Source: Methylomonas paludis
Lineage (GTDB): Bacteria; Pseudomonadota; Gammaproteobacteria; Methylococcales; Methylomonadaceae
Direction of reading: 5' to 3'
Assembly: GCF_018734325.1 (NCBI RefSeq)
Contig: NZ_CP073754.1
Coordinates: 1 to 64,000 of the forward strand
Length of the DNA stretch: 64,000 bases
A model generated the notes under the pieces. The model saw only the letters and a list, made by a program, of their open reading frames with translations. It made no database searches and was not told where the DNA came from. Within the stretch, counting starts at the first letter, position 1; the number at the start of each line of letters is the position of its first letter. Below are positions 18,405 to 27,315 of the stretch, one piece after another. The translations under genes were made by a program, and so were the position numbers.

Positions 18405-19277
18405 TTATTTTAATTTTTTCACTAAATCATAATAATCAAACACTTTTTTGATTTGCAAATCGTTTTTACATAATCCATTATTTCCATAATTTTGATTTGA
18501 TATGGTATTTATTTTCCATAAAGCATTATCTTGCGAATCGGGAATGGCTGGAAATTCCATGCTATGATCATAAACCATAACAGTTTTTCTATCATTCAGC
18601 AAAGCCATGGCTTTAAACCATACATCATCGGCTGTTGGGGCCATATGCAAAAAATTATTTATATTTAAAACTTCCTTGTGCAGAGCGTTTGGTGGATACA
18701 GTATTCCACCGAAACCAGTTGGAAATAAATTATAAGAAGGACCTTTGCCCACAGGGGTAGTCCACTGCAAATAAGGCAGGAGTGACTGCTTATAGCACTT
18801 AATTAGGTTACATCTATAACCAATAATTTCTGAACGGAATTTTAATGAAGCTTGATATAAATTTTCTAAAAAATTTTGCGGATATAAAGCATCGTCATCA
18901 CAGGTAATGATTGTGCTATTTGGGAATGAGCTTAGCGCGTAAATTAATTTTTTATAAGGACCTATATTTCTATCTACATATTCTATCTGTAATCCACGAT
19001 TTTCAAGACGTCTTAACTCAATTGGAATATTAGCAGGACTACAATCTTCTTTGGCTAACCACAAAACAATTTTATCTGGCTTTCTGGATTGCAACATTAG
19101 GGTTTCAACAGTTAGATAGGCTATGTTTATTCTATCTTTATATGTAGTTAAGCTAATAACAATATTAGGTTCATTTAGCTGAGTAATGCCATAACTTTTT
19201 CCAAATTTATTATTGATTTTTAGATAGGAAAGTTGTAGAGAAATATTTAATTTATGCATCATGTTCCTTGGCGACAT
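18405..19277 (-). CDS. Putative glycosyltransferase with DDD motif
   Basis: This 290-residue protein starts with NIVISLTTYKDRI (38-50), continues with VETLMLQSRKPDKIVLWLA and has a metal-binding CDDDALYP (126-133). That layout is seen in GT2-like putative glycosyltransferases of O-antigen and capsule loci. I chose the ATG at 19277 because a GGAGG motif lies 7 bases before it. It overlaps the flippase gene by 19 bases, so translation is linked. The gene is AT-rich. Its sugar donor cannot be predicted. Confidence 0.7.
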   Translation of the reverse strand: MSPRNMMHKLNISLQLSYLKINNKFGKSYGITQLNEPNIVISLTTYKDRINIAYLTVETLMLQSRKPDKIVLWLAKEDCSPANIPIELRRLENRGLQIEYVDRNIGPYKKLIYALSSFPNSTIITCDDDALYPQNFLENLYQASLKFRSEIIGYRCNLIKCYKQSLLPYLQWTTPVGKGPSYNLFPTGFGGILYPPNALHKEVLNINNFLHMAPTADDVWFKAMALLNDRKTVMVYDHSMEFPAIPDSQDNALWKINTISNQNYGNNGLCKNDLQIKKVFDYYDLVKKLK

Positions 19278-20650
19278 AATAGTCCTCCCAGGCTAAATAT
19301 AGCTTTAGTTTGCATAATAAAACATATTCTGGTTTTTGGTGATATAGATAAGCTTAACCAATTAGCAGTTGCATAAGCCAACAAAGTGGAAATAGCCGCG
19401 CCTTGTATGCCATAGGCTGGTATTAAGAATAAATTGGCAATAATATTGATTATTGCAGCGGCAACAACTCTAATTAAGGCATTCAAAAAATACCCTTCAA
19501 TCACTACCCATTTAGCTGACGCGCAACCTACGCTGGTGAATAAACCTGCCCAAGCCAATAATACCAATACATTATTGGCTTCCTTATATTCATTGCCGTA
19601 TAAAGTTTCTACAACTATATTGGCAAAAAGCGTCAGAAATATGGCCACAATTATGGAAATCAAGGCCATGAAATTGAAAAGCCTTTGTAATCTATCTAGA
19701 TACAGTGCTTCATTAACAGATTTAGCTTCAATAATTGACGGGTATACAGAAGAAATAATAGCCAACGGGATGAAATACCAAACTTCGCTAATCCGTACTG
19801 CAGCGGAATATACTCCAACTGCTTTATCATCCAGCATTTGACCTAACATAATTTGGTCAATGCGCATGTACACCATGACAGCTATGCCGGAAAGAATCAG
19901 TGGCCAGCTGTCTTTAAGTAACTTTTTGGCTTGGCTATAATGACCTCGCCATGCAGTTAAATGACCGCCGGACCAAACATAAATTGAAAATATGCCTATT
20001 GCGGTTACCAAGCCTTCGGCAAAATTGATCCAGACAAAATCCATTAGCGTAGCCACGTTCAAAATCAGTATAACTTTGATCGCCGCGAAGATCAAAAATG
20101 TACCATTTTCAATCCAAACTATATATTTAGATTGAATTTTTGCCTCAAACCAATACCTTATAGTTTCGCTTGCTTTAAATACCGTTACAAAACCCAGCAC
20201 AGCAATCATTTGTTGGGCAATTTCGTCATCTGGCCGGACAAAAGTGACAGCAATAATCCCCAATATAAATGCCAGTAAGCCACCAAATAGTTGCAATAGA
20301 AATGCCGTGCCAAGTATGGTATTAGCATTTTCCGGTTCTCTAACCAAATCACGAACCACAATTCCGTTTAAGCCCAGGCTACCTATGGCACTAAATAAAC
20401 CGACAAAAGCAGTTGCATAATTCATGGTGCCAAATTGTTCTGGGCCTAAATATCGAGCTACCCATACACCTACCAGTAAGCCCATACCCATACGCAGGAT
20501 ACGATCTGCAAACAGCCAGAAGGTATTAATCAAGACCTTATGTAAATTGGGCCTATTTTGAAAGCTGTTTCGCATCTGGATAGGCAAAAAAAGCAGCCAC
20601 CGGTTTGATTTAGCCGATATGCCTGATTTAAGCTTTTTTTCTGACGACAT
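19259..20650 (-). CDS. Wzx-type oligosaccharide flippase
   Basis: This 463-residue protein has about 12-14 membrane helices and the polysaccharide biosynthesis (MATE/MVF-like) pattern beginning with NTFWLFADRILRMGMGLLVGVWVARYLG. It should flip undecaprenyl-linked repeat units to the periplasmic face. About 37 polar residues precede the first helix. Its ATG shares one base with the stop codon of the DUF411 gene (TAATG), so translation is coupled, and its end overlaps the next glycosyltransferase by 19 bases. This makes the 21.1-18.4 kb segment one transcription unit. Confidence 0.85.
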   Translation of the reverse strand: MSSEKKLKSGISAKSNRWLLFLPIQMRNSFQNRPNLHKVLINTFWLFADRILRMGMGLLVGVWVARYLGPEQFGTMNYATAFVGLFSAIGSLGLNGIVVRDLVREPENANTILGTAFLLQLFGGLLAFILGIIAVTFVRPDDEIAQQMIAVLGFVTVFKASETIRYWFEAKIQSKYIVWIENGTFLIFAAIKVILILNVATLMDFVWINFAEGLVTAIGIFSIYVWSGGHLTAWRGHYSQAKKLLKDSWPLILSGIAVMVYMRIDQIMLGQMLDDKAVGVYSAAVRISEVWYFIPLAIISSVYPSIIEAKSVNEALYLDRLQRLFNFMALISIIVAIFLTLFANIVVETLYGNEYKEANNVLVLLAWAGLFTSVGCASAKWVVIEGYFLNALIRVVAAAIINIIANLFLIPAYGIQGAAISTLLAYATANWLSLSISPKTRICFIMQTKAIFSLGGLLCRQGT

Positions 20651-21111
20651 TATTGGTTGCCGTTATGGTTGGAGAATACTTCAAAATGACCTGATTTATC
20701 GACAGAAATTACTTGAAAACTAGCTTGTGTATCACCCATTTCCATCCCCGGACTACCCATAGGCATCCCTGGTGCAGCTATACCGACAATATTTGGTTTG
20801 GTTTGCAGCAATTTTCTAATATCCTGGGCTGGAACATGGCCTTCGACAATATAACCATTCACCAGTGCGGTATGGCACGATGCCAGTTTGTCCGGGATGC
20901 CGTATTTGTCTTTGACTGCTTGTAGGTCGTCGCTGACTAAGCTTTTGATATTAAAATTATTTTGTTGTAAATGATCCTGCCATTTACGGCAGCAGCTACA
21001 GCTTTCACTGCGGTAAACAGTTATATCGATAGCTTTATCTGATTCTGCAGCGCCTATATTCAAGCTTGCCAGTAGTAACAATAACAGCGGGGTACGATTT
21101 AAAGACAGCAT
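20650..21111 (-). CDS. DUF411 family protein, predicted periplasmic metal-binding
   Basis: This 153-residue protein has a signal peptide (hydrophobic 8-21, cleavage probably near IGAAES), a CSCC motif (C38, C40, C41) in YRSESCSCCRKW, a later cysteine in ASCHTALV and a Met-rich stretch MPMGSPGMEMG. DUF411 proteins often lie near copper resistance or copper enzyme genes and are thought to bind copper. No copper gene is nearby here. The gene sits immediately upstream of the flippase and is coupled to it by a TAATG overlap, which is an unusual setting. Confidence 0.85.
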   Translation of the reverse strand: MLSLNRTPLLLLLLASLNIGAAESDKAIDITVYRSESCSCCRKWQDHLQQNNFNIKSLVSDDLQAVKDKYGIPDKLASCHTALVNGYIVEGHVPAQDIRKLLQTKPNIVGIAAPGMPMGSPGMEMGDTQASFQVISVDKSGHFEVFSNHNGNQ

Positions 21112-21168
21112 ATGTTTAGAGGGTGAGGTTAGTAAGACGAGCCAAATCTTGAGTGGTTGATGATAAGC

Positions 21169-21294
21169 CTAAATATTAGCCCAACCGCGTTTTTGAATTT
21201 CAGCGCTAAAGCGACTATAGTTATTAAGCAGTTTCGGTTCAGTGACCCACACCCGACACTGTAAACGTAATAAAGTGTCGGCAGCAAAAGTCAT
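21169..21294 (-). CDS. Tiny ORF coupled to MNT nucleotidyltransferase
   Basis: A 41-residue reading frame starts with ATG overlapping the TGA of the nucleotidyltransferase by ATGA, the spacing of translationally coupled partners. The protein begins MTFAADTLLRLQCRVWV and ends KRGWANI. I do not recognise a family. MNT nucleotidyltransferases are usually paired with a HEPN toxin of about 130 residues at this position, so this may be a remnant, a different small partner, or chance. It is too short to judge from composition alone. Confidence 0.4.
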   Translation of the reverse strand: MTFAADTLLRLQCRVWVTEPKLLNNYSRFSAEIQKRGWANI

Positions 21295-21590
21295 AACTTT
21301 TGGCCTTGCTGGAAAGCAATTTCGTGTATAGGCAAATGTATGAGGTTGGGGGCAGCAAGCAATACATCTACTTTTCGGCCTTGAAGTAAGCGAGTCAGTT
21401 TGGCAGAAAATTGTGCGGAAAGTAAAGCCGGGTTTACGACCGCCTCAGTCAGTTCCAGCATGATATCAATATCGCCGCCTAATTTGTTGTCATCCAGACG
21501 TGATCCGAATAGAAACACCTGCACATTGGCACCAAAGCTTTCCTGAGCGCTAAGCCGGATAATATCGATTTGTTGGTGAGTTAGTCTCAT
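21291..21590 (-). CDS. MNT-type minimal nucleotidyltransferase
   Basis: This protein of about 99 residues has the pol-beta-like nucleotidyltransferase signature: FLFGSRLDDNKLGGDIDIML with GS, then the DxD metal ligands, and a third Asp in GRKVDVLLA. Members are antitoxins (MntA) that AMPylate HEPN ribonuclease toxins. I chose the ATG at 21590 (MRLTHQQID) because it gives the usual family length; the frame runs open up to 21683 into yjbQ. No full-length HEPN gene is adjacent, only the 41-residue ORF overlapping its stop codon. Function is therefore uncertain. Confidence 0.78.
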   Translation of the reverse strand: MRLTHQQIDIIRLSAQESFGANVQVFLFGSRLDDNKLGGDIDIMLELTEAVVNPALLSAQFSAKLTRLLQGRKVDVLLAAPNLIHLPIHEIAFQQGQKL

Positions 21591-21679
21591 TTTTTTGCTA
21601 CTCAGCATCATTTTTCGAGCTGGACTTGCCAAGCCAGTGTAGCAAGCGGCTTTGTAATTAGGCAAGCTCAGCAAGATCC

Positions 21680-22099
21680 TCATTCGCCATATAAGGTGAC
21701 AATAATTGTGCGTGTGCCGGCCTGATGGCGATGTTCACCCAAATAAATACCCTGCCAGATGCCCAAGGCCAAATGACCCTCGCTAATGGGGATGGTTAAG
21801 CTACTACCCAGTAATACGGTTTTGATATGGGCAGGCATATCATCAGGACCTTCCAAAGTATGGCGAAAATAAGACTGATTTTCCGCTACTGCTCTGGAAA
21901 ACCAGTTTTCCATGTCCCGGCGTACATCGGCATCGGCATTTTCATTAATGGTCAGGGATGCTGAAGTATGCTGCAAAAAAAACTGTGCCAGACCGATTTT
22001 GAATTGTTTCAACTCGGCTAATTGTCCAACAATTTCACCGGTAATTAGATGAAAACCGCGTGGTTTTGCGTTTATTTGCAGGGATTTTTGCAGCCACAT
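21680..22099 (-). CDS. yjbQ: YjbQ/UPF0047 family protein
   Basis: This 139-residue protein matches the UPF0047 family over its whole length, including GLAQFFLQHTSASLTINENAD and the C-terminal LALGIWQGIYLGEHR with the GxWQGIYxxEHR signature. E. coli YjbQ has weak thiamin phosphate synthase activity, but the physiological role is unsettled. The start codon shares one base with the hemE stop (TGATG), so translation is coupled to hemE. It lies at the end of the hemE transcription unit, ahead of the nucleotidyltransferase gene. Confidence 0.9.
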   Translation of the reverse strand: MWLQKSLQINAKPRGFHLITGEIVGQLAELKQFKIGLAQFFLQHTSASLTINENADADVRRDMENWFSRAVAENQSYFRHTLEGPDDMPAHIKTVLLGSSLTIPISEGHLALGIWQGIYLGEHRHQAGTRTIIVTLYGE

Positions 22100-23169
22100 C
22101 AGCCTAAACCATGATAAACCGGGCTTAATTCCTGAACGGCATCTACCATAGCCTTCACATGTTCTGGATTGATGTCCGGTAAAATACCGTGGCCTAAATT
22201 AAACACATGTCCGCTACCGTGGCCGAAATCTTGCAAAATTTTTGCCACCTTTTCACGAATAACGGTTGGGGAGGCATACAGGCTGATAGGGTCCAGATTG
22301 CCTTGCAGGGCCACTTGAGCGCCGACTCTGGCCCGCGCCGCGCCGATATCAGTTTGCCAATCCAGGCCCAAAGCATCAAATCCGCTGCCCGCCATTGCTT
22401 CCAGCCACAAACCACCGCCTTTGGTAAACAGAATGGTGGGAATTTTCCGGCCTTGGCTTTGGGTATTTAGTAATTCGCGTACCTGATGGGCGTAGCGCAG
22501 GGAAAACTCCAGATAATCATCATGGCTCAGCATCCCGCCCCAGGTATCGAATACCATCACCACATCCGCGCCGGCGGCAATTTGGGCATTCAGATAAGCG
22601 GCAACTGATCGCGCCAGTTTATCCAGTAACTGATGCATTACTTGCGGTTGCTCAAACATCAGCGCTTTGACTTTCTGGAAGTTTTTGCTGCTTTTGCCTT
22701 CCACCATATAAGTAGCCAGTGTCCAGGGGCTACCGGAAAAGCCGATCAGCGGTACCCGGTTGTGCAAATTTTGTTTAATCAGACGCACGGCATCTATTAC
22801 ATAACGTAATTCAATGTCCGGATCAGGAATCGGCAGATTTTTCACATCATCGGCTGTTTTAATGGGGTTGGCGAACTGCGGCCCCTCGCCTTCGCTAAAC
22901 GATAAACCCAGTCCCATCGCATCCGGAATGGTCAAAATGTCCGAAAACAGAATCGCCGCATCAAAATTAAATCGGGCCAGGGGCTGTAAAGTAACCTCAC
23001 AGGCCAGCTCCGGGTTGGTGCATAACTGCATGAAGCTGCCGGCTTTACTGCGCACTTGTCGGTATTCGGGCAGATAGCGTCCAGCCTGACGCATCATCCA
23101 CACCGGCGTGCGTTCCACCGGTTGTTTTAACAGGGCTCTGATAAATAAATCGTTTTGTAAATTAGTCAT
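22099..23169 (-). CDS. hemE: Uroporphyrinogen decarboxylase
   Basis: This 356-residue enzyme decarboxylates the four acetate side chains of uroporphyrinogen III to give coproporphyrinogen III, a cytosolic step of heme synthesis. The N-terminal signature [16 protein letters not shown] (22-37) and [16 protein letters not shown] are diagnostic, and the catalytic Asp is visible in the [10 protein letters not shown] region. Length is normal for the family. It lies 22 bases after damX on the same strand and is coupled by overlap to yjbQ. Confidence 0.97.
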   Translation of the reverse strand: MTNLQNDLFIRALLKQPVERTPVWMMRQAGRYLPEYRQVRSKAGSFMQLCTNPELACEVTLQPLARFNFDAAILFSDILTIPDAMGLGLSFSEGEGPQFANPIKTADDVKNLPIPDPDIELRYVIDAVRLIKQNLHNRVPLIGFSGSPWTLATYMVEGKSSKNFQKVKALMFEQPQVMHQLLDKLARSVAAYLNAQIAAGADVVMVFDTWGGMLSHDDYLEFSLRYAHQVRELLNTQSQGRKIPTILFTKGGGLWLEAMAGSGFDALGLDWQTDIGAARARVGAQVALQGNLDPISLYASPTVIREKVAKILQDFGHGSGHVFNLGHGILPDINPEHVKAMVDAVQELSPVYHGLG

Positions 23170-23191
23170 TCGATGCGTGGCAGGTTAGGGA

Positions 23192-24574
23192 TCATTGACG
23201 GCTTTCATTTTGGATATATTTTAGGCGTCTTTCCAGCGATTGCTTAAATTCATTCGGCAACTGAGTCTTGGCGGTTCTGGCTTCGGTAAGATTATTAAAT
23301 GAGCCGTATATCAGCACATATTTTTCCTGAGTGTTTTTGGTAATCGAATAGGTCTTCAAATGTTTGGTGTATTCCGGATATTTATGCAAAAATCGGTTTA
23401 CAGCAGCTTTATCGGTTAACACCATGACTTGTAAAGTGTAATTATCGCCCGGTTGCGCCATGATCCAAGCCTGGCTGCCGGTGTCGGGCTTGGATTTTTC
23501 CGGGCCGGCTTCAATAGTTGCGATTGGTTGGAGCGGGTTTAGTGCTGCAGTGTTGCTTATATTGACCGGTTGTACCTTATTAATAACCGGTATGCTCAGC
23601 TGAGGCCGGTTAACGACAGGATGAGAATTACCGGTATCGGCTGGCGCCTGTGCATCAGCATTTTGCGCTGGTTTGACCTGAGCTTGAGGCGCCAAAACTT
23701 TGCGCTCTAAGCGATCAGAGGTCGTGATGGATGATTTTTCCGGGTTGAGCTTAAAAAGTGAATCGGCAAATTCTGCTAAGAATGTCTGCTTAAATGCCAA
23801 ACCGTCAGGTCCCGATAATCGCGGTAAAATACCGAACACTAGGCCCAACAATGCTAATCCAGTCACAAGCCTCGCGCCAGTTAATGTTTGGTGCCGAGTT
23901 TTTCCTAGATTAAAAGTAGCTAAAAACTTTAAAATCTTGCCGGGGATACCATGAGAATCTCGATATATTTCGGCTAATTGCTCGTCAGAGTAGAGCTTGG
24001 CAGCGCCGGGTTTTGCGGTACGTGATGCTATATAAGCAATAAAATCGCCGCATTCCTTAATATTTAAGGGCGGTAATTCAATAAAATGACAATCATCGAG
24101 GGCTTTATCACTAATGCGCTGGATATGATATTCATCATATGTCATGGCAAAAACCAACTGCAGGCCGTTGATGGACTCGGCAAAACTGATCAATTGTTCA
24201 ATAAGTCCGGCCATCAACTGACCGGCATTGTCTATGATCAGTACCACTGGTTGTTTCTGACAATAGCCAAGTAAATCTGTGGTTCCTAAAAAACTGTTAA
24301 GTTGGCTGATAATGCCGGCAAAATTTAATGCCGAAGCGCCAGTCAGCCGACATTGCCGCCACGGCTCACCGAGCCGGCTATGCAATAAATCCAGTAAAGC
24401 CGTTTTACCAATACCGGTAGGGCCGCAGATGATCAGTGCTTGCTGCAAATTGCTGAGCAGATGAATCACCAACTCCAGTTTTTCGGTACGTGCTACCGAA
24501 ATTAAACTCCGATCTGGAAATGCTCCCGCCTTGGGTTTGGCAGGACTATGTATCGAAACCGCGTTAAGCTGCAT
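23192..24574 (-). CDS. damX: DamX-like AAA ATPase/SPOR domain protein
   Basis: This protein of about 460 residues has an N-terminal ATPase domain with Walker A GPTGIGKT (51-58) and a Walker-B-like VVLIIDNAG (110-118), one membrane helix (about 232-250), a Pro/Gln/Ala-rich periplasmic linker, and a C-terminal SPOR domain (about 375-455) that binds denuded peptidoglycan at the division site. The order aroK-aroB-damX is conserved in gammaproteobacteria. I chose the ATG at 24574; it overlaps the end of aroB by 11 bases. Unlike enterobacterial DamX, which has a reduced N terminus, this form keeps a recognisable ATPase domain, as in many environmental relatives. Confidence 0.85.
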   Translation of the reverse strand: MQLNAVSIHSPAKPKAGAFPDRSLISVARTEKLELVIHLLSNLQQALIICGPTGIGKTALLDLLHSRLGEPWRQCRLTGASALNFAGIISQLNSFLGTTDLLGYCQKQPVVLIIDNAGQLMAGLIEQLISFAESINGLQLVFAMTYDEYHIQRISDKALDDCHFIELPPLNIKECGDFIAYIASRTAKPGAAKLYSDEQLAEIYRDSHGIPGKILKFLATFNLGKTRHQTLTGARLVTGLALLGLVFGILPRLSGPDGLAFKQTFLAEFADSLFKLNPEKSSITTSDRLERKVLAPQAQVKPAQNADAQAPADTGNSHPVVNRPQLSIPVINKVQPVNISNTAALNPLQPIATIEAGPEKSKPDTGSQAWIMAQPGDNYTLQVMVLTDKAAVNRFLHKYPEYTKHLKTYSITKNTQEKYVLIYGSFNNLTEARTAKTQLPNEFKQSLERRLKYIQNESRQ

Positions 24575-25646
24575 ACTGAAGTAAAGTATCTTGCAATTTA
24601 TTGAGTTCAACATTGAGAGGTAGCAGGGCTTTGCCTATGGTTTCCAGCAAAATGACCCTGATTTTGCCGTCGACATTTTTTTTGTCTACTGACATCAAGT
24701 CGATATAACGCGCTACCGTCATCTCGGCCGGTGGGGTTACCGGTAAATTAGCGGCCTTGAAAATCGCAATAATTCTGGAAACATCAGCGTCGCTCAGCCA
24801 ACCCAAACGCCTGGATAAATCCGCCGCAAAACAAGTGCCTATCGCCACGGCCTCACCGTGCAGATAATGGCCGTAGCCGGTACCGGTTTCGATGGCGTGG
24901 CCAAAAGTATGGCCCAGATTTAAAGTAGCCCTTACCCCGGTTTCAAACTCATCTTCAGCCACGACTTCAGCTTTGTTGATGCAGGAGCGCTCAATCGCAT
25001 AAGCCAGGGCCTGTTTATCCCGTTGTAATAGTAAGGCCATATTGGTTTCCAGCCAGACAAAAAAATCCGGGTCGCGTATCAAACCGTATTTTATGACTTC
25101 CGCCAAGCCGGCGGATAGTTGCCGGTCATCCAGAGTATCCAGGACATCGGCATCAGCTATCACACATTGCGGCTGACAAAATGCGCCTATCATGTTTTTA
25201 CCCAGCGGGTGATTGACCCCGGTTTTACCGCCGACAGAGGAATCCACCTGAGCCAGCAAGGTGGTGGGGATTTGGATAAAAGCAATGCCGCGCTGATAAC
25301 AGGCGGCAGCAAAACCGGCCATATCTCCAATCACACCACCGCCTAAAGCCAATAGTGTCGCATTACGGCTAAATTTTTTGCTCAGCAGTTTATCGAAGAT
25401 ATGTTCCAGATATTGCAGGGTTTTGAATTGTTCGCCGTCCGGTAAAACAATGGTTTCTACCTGATAATCGGACAAACCGGTCTGAAGGGTGCTCAGATAC
25501 AGCGGCGCAACAGTGTCATTGCTGACTATCAGCACCTGTTTGGAACGGATGTGCCGGTTAAGTAATGCTGTTTGGCCAAGTAGGCCGGAGCCTATATAAA
25601 TGGGATAACTTCTGGCGTTATTTAATTCAACTTGCAATTCTTTCAT
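24564..25646 (-). CDS. aroB: 3-dehydroquinate synthase
   Basis: This 360-residue NAD- and metal-dependent enzyme makes 3-dehydroquinate from DAHP in the shikimate pathway. Visible parts are the NAD-binding [35 protein letters not shown], and metal ligands in [23 protein letters not shown] and HGEAVAIG. I chose the ATG at 25646, five bases after a GGA motif and overlapping the end of aroK by 20 bases; the open frame to 25721 lies inside aroK. It overlaps damX downstream, so aroK-aroB-damX form one operon. Confidence 0.97.
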   Translation of the reverse strand: MKELQVELNNARSYPIYIGSGLLGQTALLNRHIRSKQVLIVSNDTVAPLYLSTLQTGLSDYQVETIVLPDGEQFKTLQYLEHIFDKLLSKKFSRNATLLALGGGVIGDMAGFAAACYQRGIAFIQIPTTLLAQVDSSVGGKTGVNHPLGKNMIGAFCQPQCVIADADVLDTLDDRQLSAGLAEVIKYGLIRDPDFFVWLETNMALLLQRDKQALAYAIERSCINKAEVVAEDEFETGVRATLNLGHTFGHAIETGTGYGHYLHGEAVAIGTCFAADLSRRLGWLSDADVSRIIAIFKAANLPVTPPAEMTVARYIDLMSVDKKNVDGKIRVILLETIGKALLPLNVELNKLQDTLLQYAA

Positions 25647-26172
25647 GTGCATCCAAAGCAGCCTGATAATGCTGCAAAATGGTTTTAACAACAATTTTTC
25701 CGGGGGTGTTACCCGAATCAATTTTAAAATCCGCGCATTCCCGGTATAAGGGGTCTCGTTCTGCTAATAATGCTTGCAGACGCTGGCGGGGATTGGCAGT
25801 TTGTAACAGCGGGCGTTGGGTATCATGCCGGGTTCGATAAAGGATTTTGTCTATTGAGCACTGTAAATACACCACAAAGCCATTTTGCTTCAAGGCCTCG
25901 CGATTTTCCGCTTTTAGAATCGAGCCTCCGCCAGTAGCCAAAATAATGCCGTGCAAAGAGGTTAGTTCTGCAATGACTTCTTGCTCACGCATTCTGAAGC
26001 CTTCCTCGCCTTCATAGTTAAAAATAGTGGTAATACTAACACCGGTTGATTTTTCTATGAATTTATCGCTGTCGTAGAACGGTCTTTGTAATGCCTTGGC
26101 AAGCTGCTTGCCTATGGTGGTTTTACCTACTCCCATCAGGCCGATCAGATAGATATTTTCCAAGTTTTTCAT
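25627..26172 (-). CDS. aroK: Shikimate kinase
   Basis: This 181-residue P-loop kinase phosphorylates shikimate at O3. Walker A is [11 protein letters not shown] near the N terminus; YDSDKFIE holds the shikimate-binding Asp, and GGGSIL and the lid-region RPLLQ follow. I chose the ATG at 26172 instead of two upstream TTG codons because it gives the standard [14 protein letters not shown] start. It opens the aroK-aroB-damX operon. Confidence 0.96.
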   Translation of the reverse strand: MKNLENIYLIGLMGVGKTTIGKQLAKALQRPFYDSDKFIEKSTGVSITTIFNYEGEEGFRMREQEVIAELTSLHGIILATGGGSILKAENREALKQNGFVVYLQCSIDKILYRTRHDTQRPLLQTANPRQRLQALLAERDPLYRECADFKIDSGNTPGKIVVKTILQHYQAALDAHERIAS

Positions 26173-26330
26173 CAACAAATCTGAGAGCCAGAACTAAAAA
26201 TTTCACATTATGCCCATTTTTAGGCACGAATAAAATTTTATCTGGCTATTTGGCCCTGCCAGCCCAGAGCACAAGGCAATATCGGCTGCTTTGGACGGGT
26301 GTTTCGAGCGTATCGGCACTAAAACCCTGC

Positions 26331-27059
26331 TCAAATAAATTGGGCGGCAATCTGACTCTGGATGGTTTCAGCCATGGCCTTAGGATCGGCGGCATCACGA
26401 ATCGGTCTGCCCACCACAATGTAATCTGCACCATTACGAATGGCCTGTTCGACACTGACGGCGCGTTTCTGGTCGTCGTCCTCTCGGTTGTCTACCGGTC
26501 TGATACCTGGAGTAATGACAAGTAGTCGTGAGCCTAGCTGCTCCCTGATCAGCGAAGCTTCCAGTCCGGACGAGACAATACCGTCACAACCCAGCGCCAG
26601 TGCACGTTTAGCCCGGGATAACACCAAGTCCTGCACATCGCATTTAAAGCCCAAATCTTCCAGGTCGCCGCGATCCAGACTGGTTAATGCAGTGACTGCC
26701 AGCACTTGTAAATTGCCTTTGGCTTCAGCAGCAGCTGCCATGATGGCATCGTTGCCATGTATGGTGGCCAAATCGACGCCTTTATTGCTTAAAGCCTTGA
26801 TGGCTCTAGCTACTGTTGCCGGGATATCAAAAAACTTCAGGTCAACGAATACTTTTTTATGACGGGCCTGCAGCCACTCAATAAAACCAAAATAATCACC
26901 GGACATGAATAATTCCATGCCAACTTTATAAAAAATTACGCTATCTCCCAAGAGTTCAACTAGATTTTTGGCATCATCTATACTGGATACATCCAGTGCC
27001 ATGATGAGTCGTTCACGAACCGGAATGTTTTTGCTGGAGATAAATACGCTGTCTGTCAT
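26331..27059 (-). CDS. pyrF: Orotidine 5'-phosphate decarboxylase
   Basis: This 242-residue TIM-barrel enzyme makes UMP from OMP, the last step of pyrimidine synthesis. The catalytic pattern DLKFFD (73-78, with D73, K75 and D78), the N-terminal ALDVSS and the C-terminal VVGRPIRDAADP are all present. The first 16 residues extend beyond the minimal family core, and no alternative ATG is better placed. A -10-like TATAAT lies on the minus strand at 27155-27160, about 95 bases upstream, next to a perfect palindrome. Confidence 0.96.
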   Translation of the reverse strand: MTDSVFISSKNIPVRERLIMALDVSSIDDAKNLVELLGDSVIFYKVGMELFMSGDYFGFIEWLQARHKKVFVDLKFFDIPATVARAIKALSNKGVDLATIHGNDAIMAAAAEAKGNLQVLAVTALTSLDRGDLEDLGFKCDVQDLVLSRAKRALALGCDGIVSSGLEASLIREQLGSRLLVITPGIRPVDNREDDDQKRAVSVEQAIRNGADYIVVGRPIRDAADPKAMAETIQSQIAAQFI

Positions 27060-27154
27060 GGATGATCGGCTGATTGAGATGGATAAGAGTCAGTATTGCT
27101 GGTTGGCACAGTAGGGTGTCTTAGGCAAAATTGCTATGTTTAAATGGCTGGACT

Positions 27155-27175
27155 ATTATACGCCAAACTAGTTTG
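27155..27175 (-). promoter_or_regulatory. Putative pyrF promoter with palindrome
   Basis: A perfect minus-strand TATAAT (27155-27160) is preceded by the 12-bp palindrome CAAACTAGTTTG (27164-27175), which would lie in the promoter spacer. The -35 element is weak. A regulator may bind here, but none is identified. Confidence 0.4.
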
Positions 27176-27315
27176 ACGAGATTAGGCTCAGTTTTGGGCC
27201 GGTGGGTTTGCTGGACTGCAATTTGCTATTGATAGACTTTAGCTTGTTGGCGTGGCAATAATAATTAATATAAACCATTTGCGTTCCAGGGCGTCCCGGA
27301 AAAGGAAATTGCGTT

